Notes under the pieces: model-generated
Told to the model about the DNA's origin: nothing
The model's database searches: none
The model's input: only the letters and a program-made list of their open reading frames with translations
NCBI GenBank assembly: GCA_029851415.1
Contig: CM056741.1
Coordinates: 62,114,282-62,178,281 of the forward strand
From: Eretmocerus hayati
Taxonomy: Eukaryota > Arthropoda > Insecta > Hymenoptera > Aphelinidae
Reading direction: 5' to 3'
DNA: 64,000 nucleotides
Shown: one piece after another, positions 10,901 to 22,030 of the stretch
Numbering within the stretch: position 1 is the stretch's first letter
Layout of the letters: each line of letters starts with the position of its first letter
Program-made: the position numbers and the translations under genes

Positions 10901-13900
10901 ATGATGAACCTGCTCAGGTTTTTCTCACGTGTCTTGAAACTATGTCCATCAGCAATGAGCTGAGAGATCAGCTTGAGAAGAAGTATGCGGATGAACTTTT
11001 GCAGCTTCGAGGTAATTTTTTTTCTCATTTTTATTGAAAAGAAAATAAAGATTCGGGTCATTAAAGAAATAGACTTTGTCCCACAACTCACTCTATGGCT
11101 CATCTCAAAGTGAAGTCGAAGTGTGGGTTTGTGGACTTGCGGTTGAATTAATTCCTTTCTGCGTTGGCACGAGTGTCCACCTGAATTCGCTCGGTAGAAA
11201 ACTAATTTGACCGGTGAAAGTTTGCGACTGAGGCTACAGTTCAATAACTTTCTCGATTCATGATCAGAATTATTATGAATGACCAGCCGTCTAATTTTAT
11301 CTTATTGAAATGAATGTTGGTTTCAAAAGTATTATGGAGATGGCCATAGGGGTTTTTGAAATGGAAGCATTGCATCACAAACGAATGGTAGTAAACCAAG
11401 TTGACGTATAGTACTAATTTTTGGCATTATATGGGTGTATGATTTGTTTGCTATTGATCAAGATTAATGGCTCATCCAAGATTTTTTTTTTAAATTTCAT
11501 GAAAGTGATCTGAGGAAATTTTTCCTTTTCAACTTTCTACTTGCAAAGAGAAGAGCCATCGTCGTAATTTTTTAACGCAACATTGGCGACTGAGGCGTTT
11601 CATAATAAAAAGCTCGTACCATAAAAATGCGATAAAATTTGTTAGGGTGATCAACCTGGCAAGAGTTCTAATCCTCGCTGCAGATGAGAAACCGACACCC
11701 GTCGAGTTATTTACTCACGATATCTATCTCCGCAACTGTGGAATTTACTCGTGATGATCTACTCCCTAGATGTTGATACGACTTTCTTCAATAACATTTT
11801 AGATTTTTAATGGCAAGAAGTTGACTATAGAACAGTCGTGAAGCTGAAATTAAGTATTAATTCAAATCAAAACAACAGCTTTTCAAGTACCTGCAAACTT
11901 GTTCAAGTCTAATCATGATTCTGGCAAATAAACAGTTTGAATACCGATGACATTCAAATTAATGACGTATCAGTGCCTCTCACTCAAAAATCACCTAATC
12001 ATCCGGCCTTAATATCACCTCCTCTATAGTAGCCCTTCGAGTGCAATATGCATGAATCTACTGATTTCGCCAGATTTTTCCGTTGCGAGTATATCATGAC
12101 CTAACCGTGTTACGACAATCTGGTATAGCAGCAGCTGCAGCAGCGGATACGTCTTCGTCCGAGCTGCCAATGGATATGAGATCGTACGTGAGCTGCAAGC
12201 ACGTGCAACCGGTACGTCTGCGTAACGGACCGGCAAGTGCCTCTTGGATTGCTCTCGATCTGTGCAAACGTCGTGGTCAAACCTATGCTCAACTCATGGG
12301 ACTACCATCAACCAGTGATGGCATAAGCGAAACTGAAACGATGGATTCAAATCGAGATGGTGAGACTAATGATGATGATCACGAGGTGGACGTGACGATT
12401 CTTTACCTACGATGCAAGGATGTGTTCAATGATGAACTGTGGAGTCTGAGTACGCCCCTGCTCAATGACTACGAGTCGTGCAAGAAGGCTGGAGCGATCA
12501 AAGAGTCCACGATAAAGCTCATTCGCAAGAGATTTGCCGATGTTTTCAAGCTCATTGCTGGTGAGTATTTGCACTGTCCCACATTACTTATTGAGTATTT
12601 GTGTTAACATGGAAAAGAATTTCATTTTTCTTTTCTTTTTTCATTTTCACGCAAAATTGTGGGCTTTTTGATGAATTGTGATATACGGGGAAAATATAAT
12701 GCAAACAGCGCATGTAAGACATCAGGTTCTGCTATATGTAGGCCGTTATGTTGGATCGCATTGGTTTCTTACTGTTAGAGTATTACCTGAGCTACATAAA
12801 GTCCGTTTACTCTGAGCTGCAAAATTGGTGGACGCGTGAGTGAATGATTTTTTACGGAGTTGTTATGACGCGGTGTTTTTCTCTCAATGAACTGGTCGAA
12901 ACTATGCTCGGTCGACTTATTTCTATCTGGAAAATATTGACTCGAGAGAACTTTTGATGGAAAAAAGAAGCGTCTGCCGATCGAAACATGATTCCATGGA
13001 AAATTATCACGATTTGAAGGAATTATCACTAATTTTCTATAGACCTACAGTTTCAGTATATTAAATAATTTTATGTCCAATATATCACCACTCAAACTTT
13101 CATCCCTTTTCGGAAATATTCACAGTACACTTACTCTTTAAATATAGATCAGAACTAATTTTGATTAGAAAGTCACCCAAAATCAGATAATAAGGTAAGT
13201 GTGCCTAATTTGCCCCCACTACTTTTGTTTTGCTCGCCATTTCAACTCATCTCCATATTTTTCAATGTACTTTAGCTCATTTTGAAGCTTGTTTCAAGAC
13301 CTTCAAAATGAGCTAAGGTACGTTTAATTTCAACAAATTGGAGCCGAGATATCTCGATTTTTGCGAAAGAAGATTTTTTGCGAATTTTCAACAGTGTGTT
13401 CCTAATTTGCCCCCACAGGGGAAAGAGGCCTATTTTCATGAGATTATACGGGTTTTTCATATAATCGGGATTGTATCTCGGCTCCCAGACCTCCAAATAA
13501 GACGCACTTCAGCTCATTTTGTAGTTTTTTCCCCTTCTTTCAAATTTCTTGAGTGAGATTGATGTATTTGAATGGAGCGAGGAATGAGTTCGGGAAAAGA
13601 CTATGGGGGCAAATTAGGAACACTGCACTTTTTCTAGTGATATGGGCGTAGAATCGGCTAAAAATCGAATTTTGCAATTCTGCAAAAAGCATTCTAAAGT
13701 TAATACGAAGACAAAGAAAATGAATCAAAGTACGTTGGAATTGATCACATCAATTTTGTTTTGCATAGCTTTTAGTGACTAACAAAAAAGAAGTCGAAAG
13801 TACCGAGAACCACTTTTTTGTTGTAAGAAATGCGCGGGTCATAGAGGATAGGTCCAGAACGTTTATTTCCTCATATTTTAACGTAACAAACGTGAAAAAA

Positions 13901-14863
13901 ATGCGCGGCAGGGTCTGCGGGTGCATACATTTGAGAACTTGAATGGGGGCGAATTAGGGAATGGGGGCAAATTAGGCACAGCTACTTTAGAATAATAATT
14001 TTTGTTGAAACTCTTCCGCTGCAATACGTGTTCGGTTTCCTTGCGGGGCTGAAAAATCAGAGAGTGCTTCAAGTGAAGAACAGATGTTAGGTTTTTAGTT
14101 TCAAGTGAGTTTCAATTGAATTTTTTCGCTTGTAATAATGAAACATTAATGATGCAACTAAAGATTTGTCTGAAAATAAAGATATTTTTGATTGGGATCA
14201 TCTACCATTAAAAATCAGAGCAGAAAATTCACCGGCTATTGAACGATCTCATTACTGTTTTGCATTTTGTATTCGATACCTACAACATCTGAAATTGGTC
14301 AAATTTCAACGAACCCTGAACCTAGCATCAATGACATTGTGTTCAGAAATGCGGGGGCATCAATAAAACGTATTTCGACAAGAATCTGGAAAAGTCCATC
14401 TCCCATGTGCTCATACGTTGAAAATTTCTGCATTACAGAAAACCGACATCCAAGGCCCTCAAACATAACAGAGCGCCTCGTGAGCTGTGAAGGTTTCATG
14501 GGCAAGTTAGCCGAATTGTGCCGCGAGCGAGGTTCCAGCCTCGCCCAGGAGCTAAGAGGCACAGGTAGCCCAGCTCGAGTTCTCGGTCCTAATCGTTGGA
14601 TCAACGCCGAGCCTCTGGAGAAGCTTTACGTACGCTGCGACGACGTGTTTGACGAGTATGCTCGACACCTGGCTCGCTTACGAATACCGATTGAGCGATA
14701 CGCGCAGTGCCGATGGGCACCCGGGACGAGCAAGGCGGCCCAAGATTTTATTGAAAAGCGAATGAAAAAGGTTTACGTAAAGCCACCGCCGAGGAACAGT
14801 ACCGGGTACGAGATCACGGAGCTTGTCGTCTTTGACCTCAATTATGATCCAAATACCCCCTGA
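7939..14863 (+). CDS. Exon-array gene: acidic stretch plus four four-cysteine domains
   Basis: I infer one gene from exons 7939-8079, 8585-9484, 10604-11011, 12132-12560 and 14439-14863 (TGA stop). All internal exons are symmetric phase 1, so any of them can be duplicated or skipped without a frameshift. The joined part gives about 767 residues; a 5' exon with the start codon is still missing. Parts in order: a polar Ser/Glu segment, a very acidic Glu/Lys/Gln region of about 180 residues, then four homologous domains (R1-R4), one per exon. Each domain has four cysteines in the pattern VSC ... LC..RG ... L.L.C..VF ... C followed by a basic helix. C1-C2 spacing alternates 22, 10, 22, 10 residues, implying duplication of a two-exon unit. 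I know no family with this signature, and extracellular disulfide-bonded location is only a guess. Introns hold MITEs (9655-9984, 13191-13989). Poly(A) signal at 15220. Exon 2's donor and exon 4's acceptor have alternatives. Confidence 0.65.
8585..9484 (+). CDS. Array exon with acidic region and four-Cys domain R1
   Basis: The acceptor is GACAATCAG|AC and the donor is GAAATTG|GTAGGT; the length of 900 nt is symmetric phase 1. Roughly the first 180 residues are Glu/Lys/Gln/Asp low complexity, probably a charged helix or disordered. Domain R1 follows from about 9145, with cysteines in SHVSCGHV, LDECWHRG, LYLPCERVF and FRRCEREG. C1-C2 spacing is 22 and C3-C4 spacing is 22. The frame stays open past the donor to 9720, but that extension runs into a MITE starting at 9655, so the splice site, not the open-frame end, is taken as the exon boundary. 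Confidence 0.7.
9655..9984. mobile_element. MITE in intron of exon-array gene (330 bp)
   Basis: The left terminus ACCAGGAGAGGTCATCACAT (9655) is repeated inverted at the right end (ATGTGATGACCTCTCCTGGT, ending 9984). The inverted match continues inward for over 100 bp, including the AGTACCAAAAGATGAAACC / GTTTCATCTTTTAGCAC pair. The central part has CCTATATAGGCCCATGTTAAA, closely resembling the centre of the 28988-29310 element, so both belong to one family. The open frame of R1 that reads into this element is coincidental. Confidence 0.75.
10604..11011 (+). CDS. Array exon with four-Cys domain R2 (short spacing)
   Basis: The donor CTTCGAG|GTAATT (11011/11012) is clear and phase 1. The acceptor is less certain: TTTCAAG|CT at 10603/10604 is preferred, with GCCGAG|GT at 10576/10577 as an in-phase alternative. 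R2 cysteines sit in LASCRNIS, MLCRQYG, LSLTCDHVF and FLTCLETM. C1-C2 spacing is 10 residues, as in R4. It lacks the VSC lead-in and is the most divergent copy. Confidence 0.65.
12132..12560 (+). CDS. Array exon with four-Cys domain R3 (long spacing)
   Basis: The acceptor is GGTATAGCAG|CA (or three bases later at a tandem CAG) and the donor is ATTGCTG|GTGAGT, close to consensus. The length of 429 nt is symmetric phase 1. R3 cysteines sit in SYVSCKHVQ, LDLCKRRG, LYLRCKDVF and YESCKKAG. C1-C2 spacing is 22, as in R1; an Asp/Glu/Asn-rich insert lies between C2 and C3. The C-terminal helix (IKLIRKRFADVFKLIA) matches the end of R1 in position. Confidence 0.75.
13191..13989. mobile_element. Foldback MITE, TTTGCCCCC family, copy 1
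   Basis: Its ends are TAAGGTAAGTGTGCCTAATT and the inverted counterpart AATTAGGCACAGCTACTTTA. The motif CTAATTTGCCCCC recurs inside the left arm and its complement GGGGGCAAATTAGG recurs in the right arm. It is about 799 bp, non-coding, and lies in the last intron of the exon-array gene. A second copy of the family is at 33360-34303. Its GTAAG-containing ends resemble splice donors. Confidence 0.75.
14439..14863 (+). CDS. Terminal array exon with four-Cys domain R4
   Basis: The acceptor TTCTGCATTACAG|AA (14438/14439) is strong and phase 1. The exon runs to TGA at 14861. R4 cysteines sit in RLVSCEGFM, AELCRERG, LYVRCDDVF and YAQCRWAP, with C1-C2 spacing of 10 as in R2. A unique tail after the domain (about 35 residues, ending DLNYDPNTP) marks this as the last coding exon. 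AATAAA is at 15220. Confidence 0.75.
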
Positions 14864-16253
14864 ATTGATGTAATCAATGTTTACCACCTGATATAATGTG
14901 GAATGAGGTCAGAATGGGATTGGTTGTCTCATTTTCTGTATACTATTTTTGGAGTGTACTTTTTGATCGTGACATCATTCGGAAGCTCTTTTTCGATCCG
15001 GCGATAGTAGATTAGTACAATCAGAATCAACCCCTATTTATAATTTCTGATATCTTGTATTCATGTGATGACTGATAACACTACGATTCCAAAGAATTAT
15101 TTTATACTGACGATTGTACAAAATTAACGATCAAATCTTGTTTTGCTTGACATTGATTTTTTGAAACGAGAGAAATTGACAAGAGAATGACTTCAAATCT
15201 AAAGTTAACCAAGAAATCCAATAAAATAAGTCGTGGTTATTGTATTTGCGAAATTGGGTGGTTTCGTGAAAGAAGTTTGAGTAGTTAAAAAACTCAAAAT
15301 AAGTTTACTTCAGAAGACGTCCTACATTAATTTGCTCCGTCGAACAAGAACACTAGTGTAAAACAATAAATTGGATGTATAAGATCAACTTTCGTGATAT
15401 ACAGCTACATCAGGTGCCCATCAGATACGCAGATGGTGTGGACACAACCTGAAGTTTATGATTGTCATGTACAAAATTGAGAAAGTTCGAAGCATGATCG
15501 CTGAAATGACTATTTTACTGTATTCATTTCTATAATACACTTGAAATTGGAGCAGACATAAATTCGCAGCGTTGAAAAGAACTACGCTTGTGCGATACAG
15601 CATAATGACACTTGGCTATGTATGATGGATCAAAGAAAAATTGTTGTGAGTGCTTCAGAGCGTTTTTTGAGGGCAATCAGATTTTATGACCATTTGTATA
15701 CACGGGCTGTTTTCACTCGAATGATACTCTCATAACGATTGTCGATTGTCGATTCGCGCAATGCTATTCCTCGGATGAATGAGAACACGCCGCGGGAAGA
15801 AACTGATTCGCATTGGGTACAAGTCTGAGCAACTTTGCGACTGGTTATGTCCGTATGGGTCTAATTACATGTGAATGCATAACAGACTTACAGTGAGTTC
15901 CGCGCCGAGCTGTAACTGGAATTACGCTATTTATCCCGTAAAAAAAGCGATTACGATGATAGACACAGACATGGGATCCCGAGTGGGATTTAGATCGAGG
16001 AAATAGATCAATTATTGCACGATTTCATCCACATTCCCAATATTTGGGTACTAAGTCATATAGTTAATTCGATCGTGACGGTTCATTTTCAAACATAGGG
16101 AAAGGATTTTCGGGAAGATTCTAAAACAAAGTTAATGCACCTCGCACACGGTAGAAGAATTTCCCAAAACGCATCATGAATTGAGAGTTGTCGGTGAGAT
16201 CAAGAAAGTAAAGGTAAGCATCCAAGTATCTGAAATGTAACTGATTTACCCTT
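14864..16253. other. 3' flank of exon-array gene
   Basis: Contains the AATAAA at 15220-15225 that probably terminates the exon-array transcript. Otherwise it is AT-rich with no supportable gene. Confidence 0.45.
15220..15225 (+). promoter_or_regulatory. Poly(A) signal of the exon-array gene
   Basis: AATAAA lies about 357 bp after the TGA stop of the terminal exon, on the coding strand. Confidence 0.45.
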
Positions 16254-17292
16254 CACGTGTCTCTAGAAGCGAGTCTAAATTCGTGATGCGGACCATCCAC
16301 GGAGTTATTGTCGGATATGTTTTTAATCGAAATTCCCACCCGGGTTGTTTTTGAAAACAGTCGGGCATAGGTGTTTTTCTGTCAGTTTTCACTTTTCTAC
16401 CCTCGATAACTCGACGGGAACGCATTTTATCGGAAAATCTGTAGGGTAACTTTTTGTAGACCTTTAAAAAATGAACAGAGTAGGTCCCAATACATTTCTC
16501 CATTGAAGGCCTCCTCTGTCCGTAACGTACGTGTTCTCGTCCAAGACCCAACCTAGTTCGGAGTACAGTCAAAACCGACGAAAGTGAAGACAAAATATAT
16601 TTCTTGGACGAAAATACATCAATTACGGAAACAGGCGGCCGAAAATGGTAAAATGTCTTCAGATCTATTTTGTTCATTTTTGAAAGGTGTACAAAAAGTT
16701 ATCCCACACATTTTTCGATAAAATGTATTACTTTGGATTTATGGGGTCAAGACCGTGGAAAATATGGGTCTTGCAAGACAGTCTTGCACGGAAAAACTGT
16801 GAGTCGAACAGGACGACTAGAGCTCGTCGTCTTCTCCGACTAGTAGGTAGTCTGTAGAGAGGACATGGATAATTCGCAAAGGGCACGAGTCAGGTACGCT
16901 CCGACGACTCTTCGCTAGTCGAACAGGCCGACTAGCGAAGCGGTTAGAGCGACCATGCTATTAATCTATCAGACAGCTATAGGTTCTGTAGCAAGATCGA
17001 GATCGGCACTAAATTTTTCTTGCAATCGATCCAAATTTATAATCCAAAGTTATACCAAATTGCTATAAACAAATTCGTTTTTTGCAGACGGAAAGACGTT
17101 GACTACGGAAATTGGAGGCTCTATACGAGAAAATGAAGACCTTTTTTGTTTATCTTTTTAAAATAAGTTGCTCTACATAGTTTCCAATAAAATGCGTTCC
17201 CGTCAAGTTATCGAGGGTAGGAAAGTGAAAACTGACAGAAAAATACTTATTTTCGACTTTCTCCAAAAACGGCCCAAGTAACAATTTCGGTT

Positions 17293-18344
17293 CTACACTG
17301 TAAATCTCAAACTGTAAACACTACATGGAAAACTGTTCCCTGGAACAGATTCAATCTGTTGATTTTCGGATACAGTTTATTTGCTGATTCTACAATTTGA
17401 ATCTGTAAATTTTACAAATTCAAACTATTTACCGACAGCTTTCCAAATTGATAAAATGGCAATTTTCTCGTCTAAAAAAAGTTTTAATCAACTCAACAGG
17501 TACTATGTAGGCCTAGAATTTAATGGAATATCTGAAAAATTATATCCGTAAGCAGATCTAGTGTGTGATGGGGATCGATCCGTCGATCATTGGGTAGAAA
17601 TCCGGAGGCATGACCCCTGTACCACAAGGACTTACACATGGCGCTCTCTTAAAATGTCAGTATCATTCTGCGCATTGGATCCCGTGACGATTCGTGTTCG
17701 AGTGCATGAAACATAATGATTCATCCGTAATATGACTTAGTCAACGCGTTTTTGGTAGTGTTGAGTTATAACAATTAATCAGAAATTATTATCAACAAAT
17801 TATTATAAATCATTGCAAATCCAATTTAATGGGAAGTAATTGTTCCGCATTCTTTACCATATTTTTTGAAATGGTTTGCCTGAGCATGTCATCAAAACCC
17901 ATCGTTTTCTGGGGAAAATTTTCCAAGTTTCCGGAAAATTCGAGAAGTTTCGAATTTGCAAATTCTTTATCGATCGTTGATCTCGAGTGGGATGGGATTT
18001 CTCGACTCCCATTAGTTCAACTTCCTGTTCAAAGCATCGCCAAGAAGAGGAGGAAATCAAGTTCATCCAGAAAATTCTTCTACTCGTACATATTTTCATA
18101 TACACATTCCCGCGCATAAGGGAATTTTCCATGGCATCTCATGCATCATATATTGAATTGGTACAATTTACAGATTCAAATGCAAATATTTCTGCCAAGT
18201 TGAAGATCTACATCTTCAAATGTTGTAGATCACATATTCCTGTTAAAACTACATATTTATCTGTAGGAATGACAGAATTACCTACAGAAGTAATTTTTAC
18301 AGATTCAATTTGTAAATTTTTACAGTTTCAGATTTACAGTGTAG
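17293..18344. mobile_element. Nested transposon with perfect 15-bp terminal repeats
   Basis: It begins CTACACTGTAAATCT (17293) and ends with the exact inverse AGATTTACAGTGTAG (18330-18344), inserted within the right arm of the 16254-18441 element. Subterminal regions are rich in the short motif ACAGATTCAA/TTTGTAAATTT in both orientations. No transposase frame is evident. A tRNA-like segment lies inside on the minus strand (about 17571-17645). Confidence 0.65.
17571..17645 (-). repeat. tRNA-like (SINE-type) segment
   Basis: On the minus strand, GTGGTACAGGGGTCATGCC is followed by CCGGATTTCTACCC and then GGATCGATCCCC, in the order and spacing of a tRNA D-arm/A-box, anticodon arm and T-arm/B-box. 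The B box is imperfect compared with GGTTCGATTCC, and no clean acceptor stem closes. It is read as a decayed tRNA-derived sequence, not a functional tRNA gene. Confidence 0.35.
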
Positions 18345-18598
18345 CAGGAGTATGATCGTAAGAATCCCCAAAAACATATCCCGCAATAATCCCAAGGGTG
18401 ATTTGCATCACGAATTTAGATTTACTCCTAGAGACCCGTGCCTTTTCACTACATTTGTCTGATGAACAGAATGAAGATTGAATTAATTATTAACACAAAC
18501 CGGAAGGGTGACTCTATCAAGATGCTCAGACTGCAGGATTATAAGAAAATACAATCAGACGGTGCTTTACGAAATTACAGTAATTTTTTCATCGCAAG

Positions 18599-18816
18599 AA
18601 TGCAAGAAACGTGTAAGTTCCAAAGAAGTCGAAGGCTCGTCGATCAAGTTGAATCGATTGGAAGAATTGTGTACGTTTGCAGAGTCGACAAAACCGGGTG
18701 ACGCAGCCTCAATATTGGAATTCCCAGATGCCTCAAGTTCTCACGTACAATGCAAGCACCTGCGACATACGAACTCCTGCAGTTGTTATTTTGAGCTAAT
18801 CGCACTTCAGCTCTAG
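18599..18816 (+). pseudogene. Decayed fifth copy of the four-Cys array exon (R5)
   Basis: A phase-1 acceptor (ATCGCAAG|AA, 18598/18599) opens a frame that includes SSHVQCKHLRHT and then FELIALQL before a TAG at 18814. This aligns with the long-spacing copies (R1 SHVSCGHV..., R3 SYVSCKHVQ ... WIALDLC) and stops exactly where their second cysteine would be. The rest of the domain is missing. Position: 3.7 kb downstream of the terminal exon R4 and about 160 bp beyond the composite transposon. It may be a dead exon left from a third unit duplication, or the edge of a further gene. Confidence 0.5.
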
Positions 18817-18819
18817 TAT

Positions 18820-20529
18820 GTATTTGTAAAGGCGTCTACTAAGAATCTCATACGATTCTTCAACACTTAGTTTATACAAAAGTCTTTGAGACATGATCAA
18901 TCCGACACTAAGCATTTCCAATAGATGTTGACTGACATGATACATGTTCAGATTCGATTCCTCTATCTTAGATATATCTGAGGCAACTTAACAATCTTGA
19001 AGATCATTCTCAGGTGGTCTGTCTGTCCTGAAAGACGGGGTTTTTGATGAACAAATCCATGGTTGAATTATGAAAAATACTGTCCCATCGTTAAAGAGTA
19101 ACTGACATTTTCACTGTCAACAAGTATAGAAAGATATACAACCTGCAGAATAAATAGATAACGATAGACTCTCTGTTGCCTTCAATAATTTTCATATCTC
19201 CCAGCACGAGAATTTGCTGTTTGTTTGCTAAATATATCGTCAATGATAGAGAGAAACTTGTGCTCTCAACTGCAATTGAGTCTCACGTGCAAATTGTAGG
19301 TACAGTATGTCGTTAAGTGGTGAGTTGATATGTACGAGCTTCGAGAATTTGAAAGAGCCGTCAAGAAAAAGAGACAAGAACAAGGTAACACTTCTGTCTT
19401 AAAATATTTTGTCTCATGAGTGTGAAGGACATCGAGTGTTATCTTGCGTGTACTAGCAGCGAGAGGTCTCCACCTTTCAAGATGGAGTTTGATGAAATTC
19501 TTGCGAAGATCTTTCTTTTTCGTTTTTATTAATGCAATTTCAACTTCTATTTGAGTCTCTTTGGGACATATAGTTTGAGACGGATTCCGTTTTACCAAGT
19601 TGTGAGAATTCAAGAGACTCATTAACTTTTTCTAGTCCCATTCTCTTCGATTGATGAATTTCTATTGTCCACGAGGAACTGATATTCTCAAAAAATAGTC
19701 AAGGGCTATCAAACATTGGAATTTTGAATGTATTAAATAACTGCCAATTTCTTCAGAATGCTTATCATTTGACAATTTTGCAACTCGATTCCATGTAAGT
19801 TGCCTACTGGACTATTTTCGTCGGGACTTGTTATTACTAGTATTGAAATAACGACTTCTCACTAAAATTACGTAAAGATTTGCCCGGGATATCGGATTGA
19901 TTTTCGTGTAACGATCTGGGTCAATCTTAATATTTCACGCTACAACGACTCCAAGTGTAGCGAGAAGTCTATTTGATTCTGTAAGAGGTCATTCTAAAGG
20001 TTATTTTACTAGCTGCCAATCTGAGTGAGCGTTCACTTCTGAAGCTTCAAAGAAATTATGTTTCTTTAATCCGTTTGGTTGAACTCAACTCACAATATTA
20101 TACACAAAAGTCAAATTTGACTCGGTGACAGTCGAAGTTGGGTGATTGGAAACTCCGAAAGACTCAAGTCCGACTCTTAGTGAGTGAAAATTCATTCAAA
20201 CGAGTCGAGAAGGTTAGTGATATTACTAACCGGGAGATATGATATTTTTTCAACACATGTAAGGCTCTGAAAGTCACTACTATTCTATTCCTATTGAATA
20301 TTTAGCAGTTTGCGGTAAGGAGGAAAGTGCCGCATGAATCATTCGACTAGCTAAAGTAAATAAATAATTTGGAGTGGAAATTGACTCAAATAAAGTGAAA
20401 CATGCTCCATTGAAGATGTGTAAAAGTTGTTTATCGAAATCTACACTTCGAAGGTTAGAGACATTCCGTCGTGAGCTCTTTGCTCATACAGAATAATCAT
20501 ACAGAATCATGAAATAAAAAAAGTTTTCT
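18820..20529. other. Intergenic, no feature recognised
   Basis: AT-rich. A minus-strand open frame at 19266-19622 is hydrophilic and 118 codons long, but it has no family resemblance and no flanking splice logic, so it is not called. Confidence 0.4.
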
Positions 20530-21505
20530 GATAAGAGTGGGTGGGAAATATTTCTGACATATTATGAGCCGCTGAACACGAATTTGAGCTCAAAACAGCA
20601 CCTTTCCTGGGCCGTTTCCGAGTCATGGACATATATCTATATGAGCTTCAAAAATACTTAGGTATGAACCTTTGTATTTTCGAGGTTAATCCAGACCTTG
20701 GACAGCATAACTAAGGGTGGTATGGTTCTTGCCATCACATTTCACGTCGTGAACGTATATTTTGGGAGTTTTTGTTCACCCTAGGAAGCTAGAAAAAATC
20801 CTAGAAGCATTGAAATTATCCAGTCGGGATATATTTATCCTAGATTAGAATAGTGACAAAATAAGTCCAAACCAAGAATAGAATCAACTTCTACGTCAAA
20901 TCATACGTCAAAAACGTGTTCCTGGGGAAATTTCGGTAACGTGGAAAAACTGGAAGGAAAGACTAACAAGATTCAACTCAGATCGTGCTCCATACCATCA
21001 TATAGATCCTGTGCACGATCGTATCCCTGTGCAATCCTTTTTTTCATTGATTGTAATGGTCTTTGCTCTGCTTCTTATCTCTGACGCCTAGCATTTATCA
21101 AAATTTGAAAAAATCAGTGTCACGCGTGAACTTCGACGTGAAATTTGGTCCCATCCTCAGTTTAGATTTATCAAGTCTCCATTTTGGCCTGGGAAGAAAA
21201 AGAAAATACCCTGCTCTAAGAGAATTCAAACACGCGTAGCGTTTGTTTTAGCTGGCTAGAGGCTTCGGAAATCTCTAAAAACATACGCTTCTGACGTAGA
21301 AAAAAATTCATGGCAAAAACAATCCCGCCCTCGGTTGGGCTAAAATAGGTCTCAATTTTTCTGCAAATTCATATCTAAGTATCTTTGAAACCCATCAATA
21401 AGGTCATACCACGATAATGGTCAGAAAAAAGCTGTTCTGACCTCACATTTGTGCTCAGCAGCTCAAAATACGTTAGTAATGTCTTCCACATTTTCTTATT
21501 AGATA
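20530..21505. mobile_element. Degenerate foldback element
   Basis: Left-arm sequences (ATTATGAGCCGCTGAACACG near 20570, TCACATTTCACGTCGTGAAC near 20735) reappear inverted on the right (GTGCTCAGCAGCTCAAAATA near 21451, GTGAACTTCGACGTGAAATT near 21126). The arms are well over 200 bp but diverged. Exact ends and target duplication could not be fixed. Confidence 0.5.
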
Positions 21506-22030
21506 ATTTTTCATTTTTTGGGCCTGTGAAACCACTCTTCAATTCAGAATCACTGAAATTTTTTGAATCATGAAGGATGGCAAAGCTGTGCATTACTCAT
21601 GAAAAACGTCCAACTAAACGTCTCTCGCAGTGTTTTCTTCTCGTTTGCAAGCTAAGCGCAGTCACTTATCAATCGATTCGGTTCCCCGAGTAGAAGATTT
21701 GAGCTCTGGATAGTTACAAATCCTTGAGATGGATTATATGAGGGTACAAATGACAGTTTTAGATATTTCGAGTAAAATTCGAATCAGCTGACATGTCGAT
21801 CATTTTTAATAATAGCGAGTAAGGAGTTGATAGTGACCTCGTTTACGGTTAAGCAATGACTCAGTCAATCGTCAACTACTATTCGAAAGCATAAGTTGCC
21901 GGAAATAATATTTCTTCGTAAATTGAATTTCAGTGTAAAACCGTATCACAATGATGACAATTATATTAAGAACTGTTGATATCGAAATATGTGTCTGACG
22001 CGCGAGAGATATATAATCAAGTCGATTCAC

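Larger units (their letters stand above)
16254..18441. mobile_element. Composite foldback element with a nested insertion
   Basis: The outer ends are CACGTGTCTCTAGAAGCGAG (from 16254) and its imperfect inverse TACTCCTAGAGACCCGTG (to 18441). The arms run roughly 16254-16445 and 17185-17292 plus 18345-18441, sharing motifs such as GCATCACGAATTTAGA and GTTATCGAGGGTAG. The right arm is cut by the 17293-18344 element. A 100-bp segment of the left half (16617-16730) also recurs in direct orientation at 17098-17200, so the structure was built in several steps. The minus-strand open frame over 16246-16677 follows the repeat arm and is not called as a gene. Confidence 0.65.

Noticed and set aside
16246..16677. 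Minus-strand 143-codon frame
   Set aside because: Lies on a transposon arm whose inverted copy does not preserve the frame; no transposase motifs.
19266..19622. Minus-strand 118-codon hydrophilic frame
   Set aside because: No start context, splice partners or family motifs; chance frame is likely.
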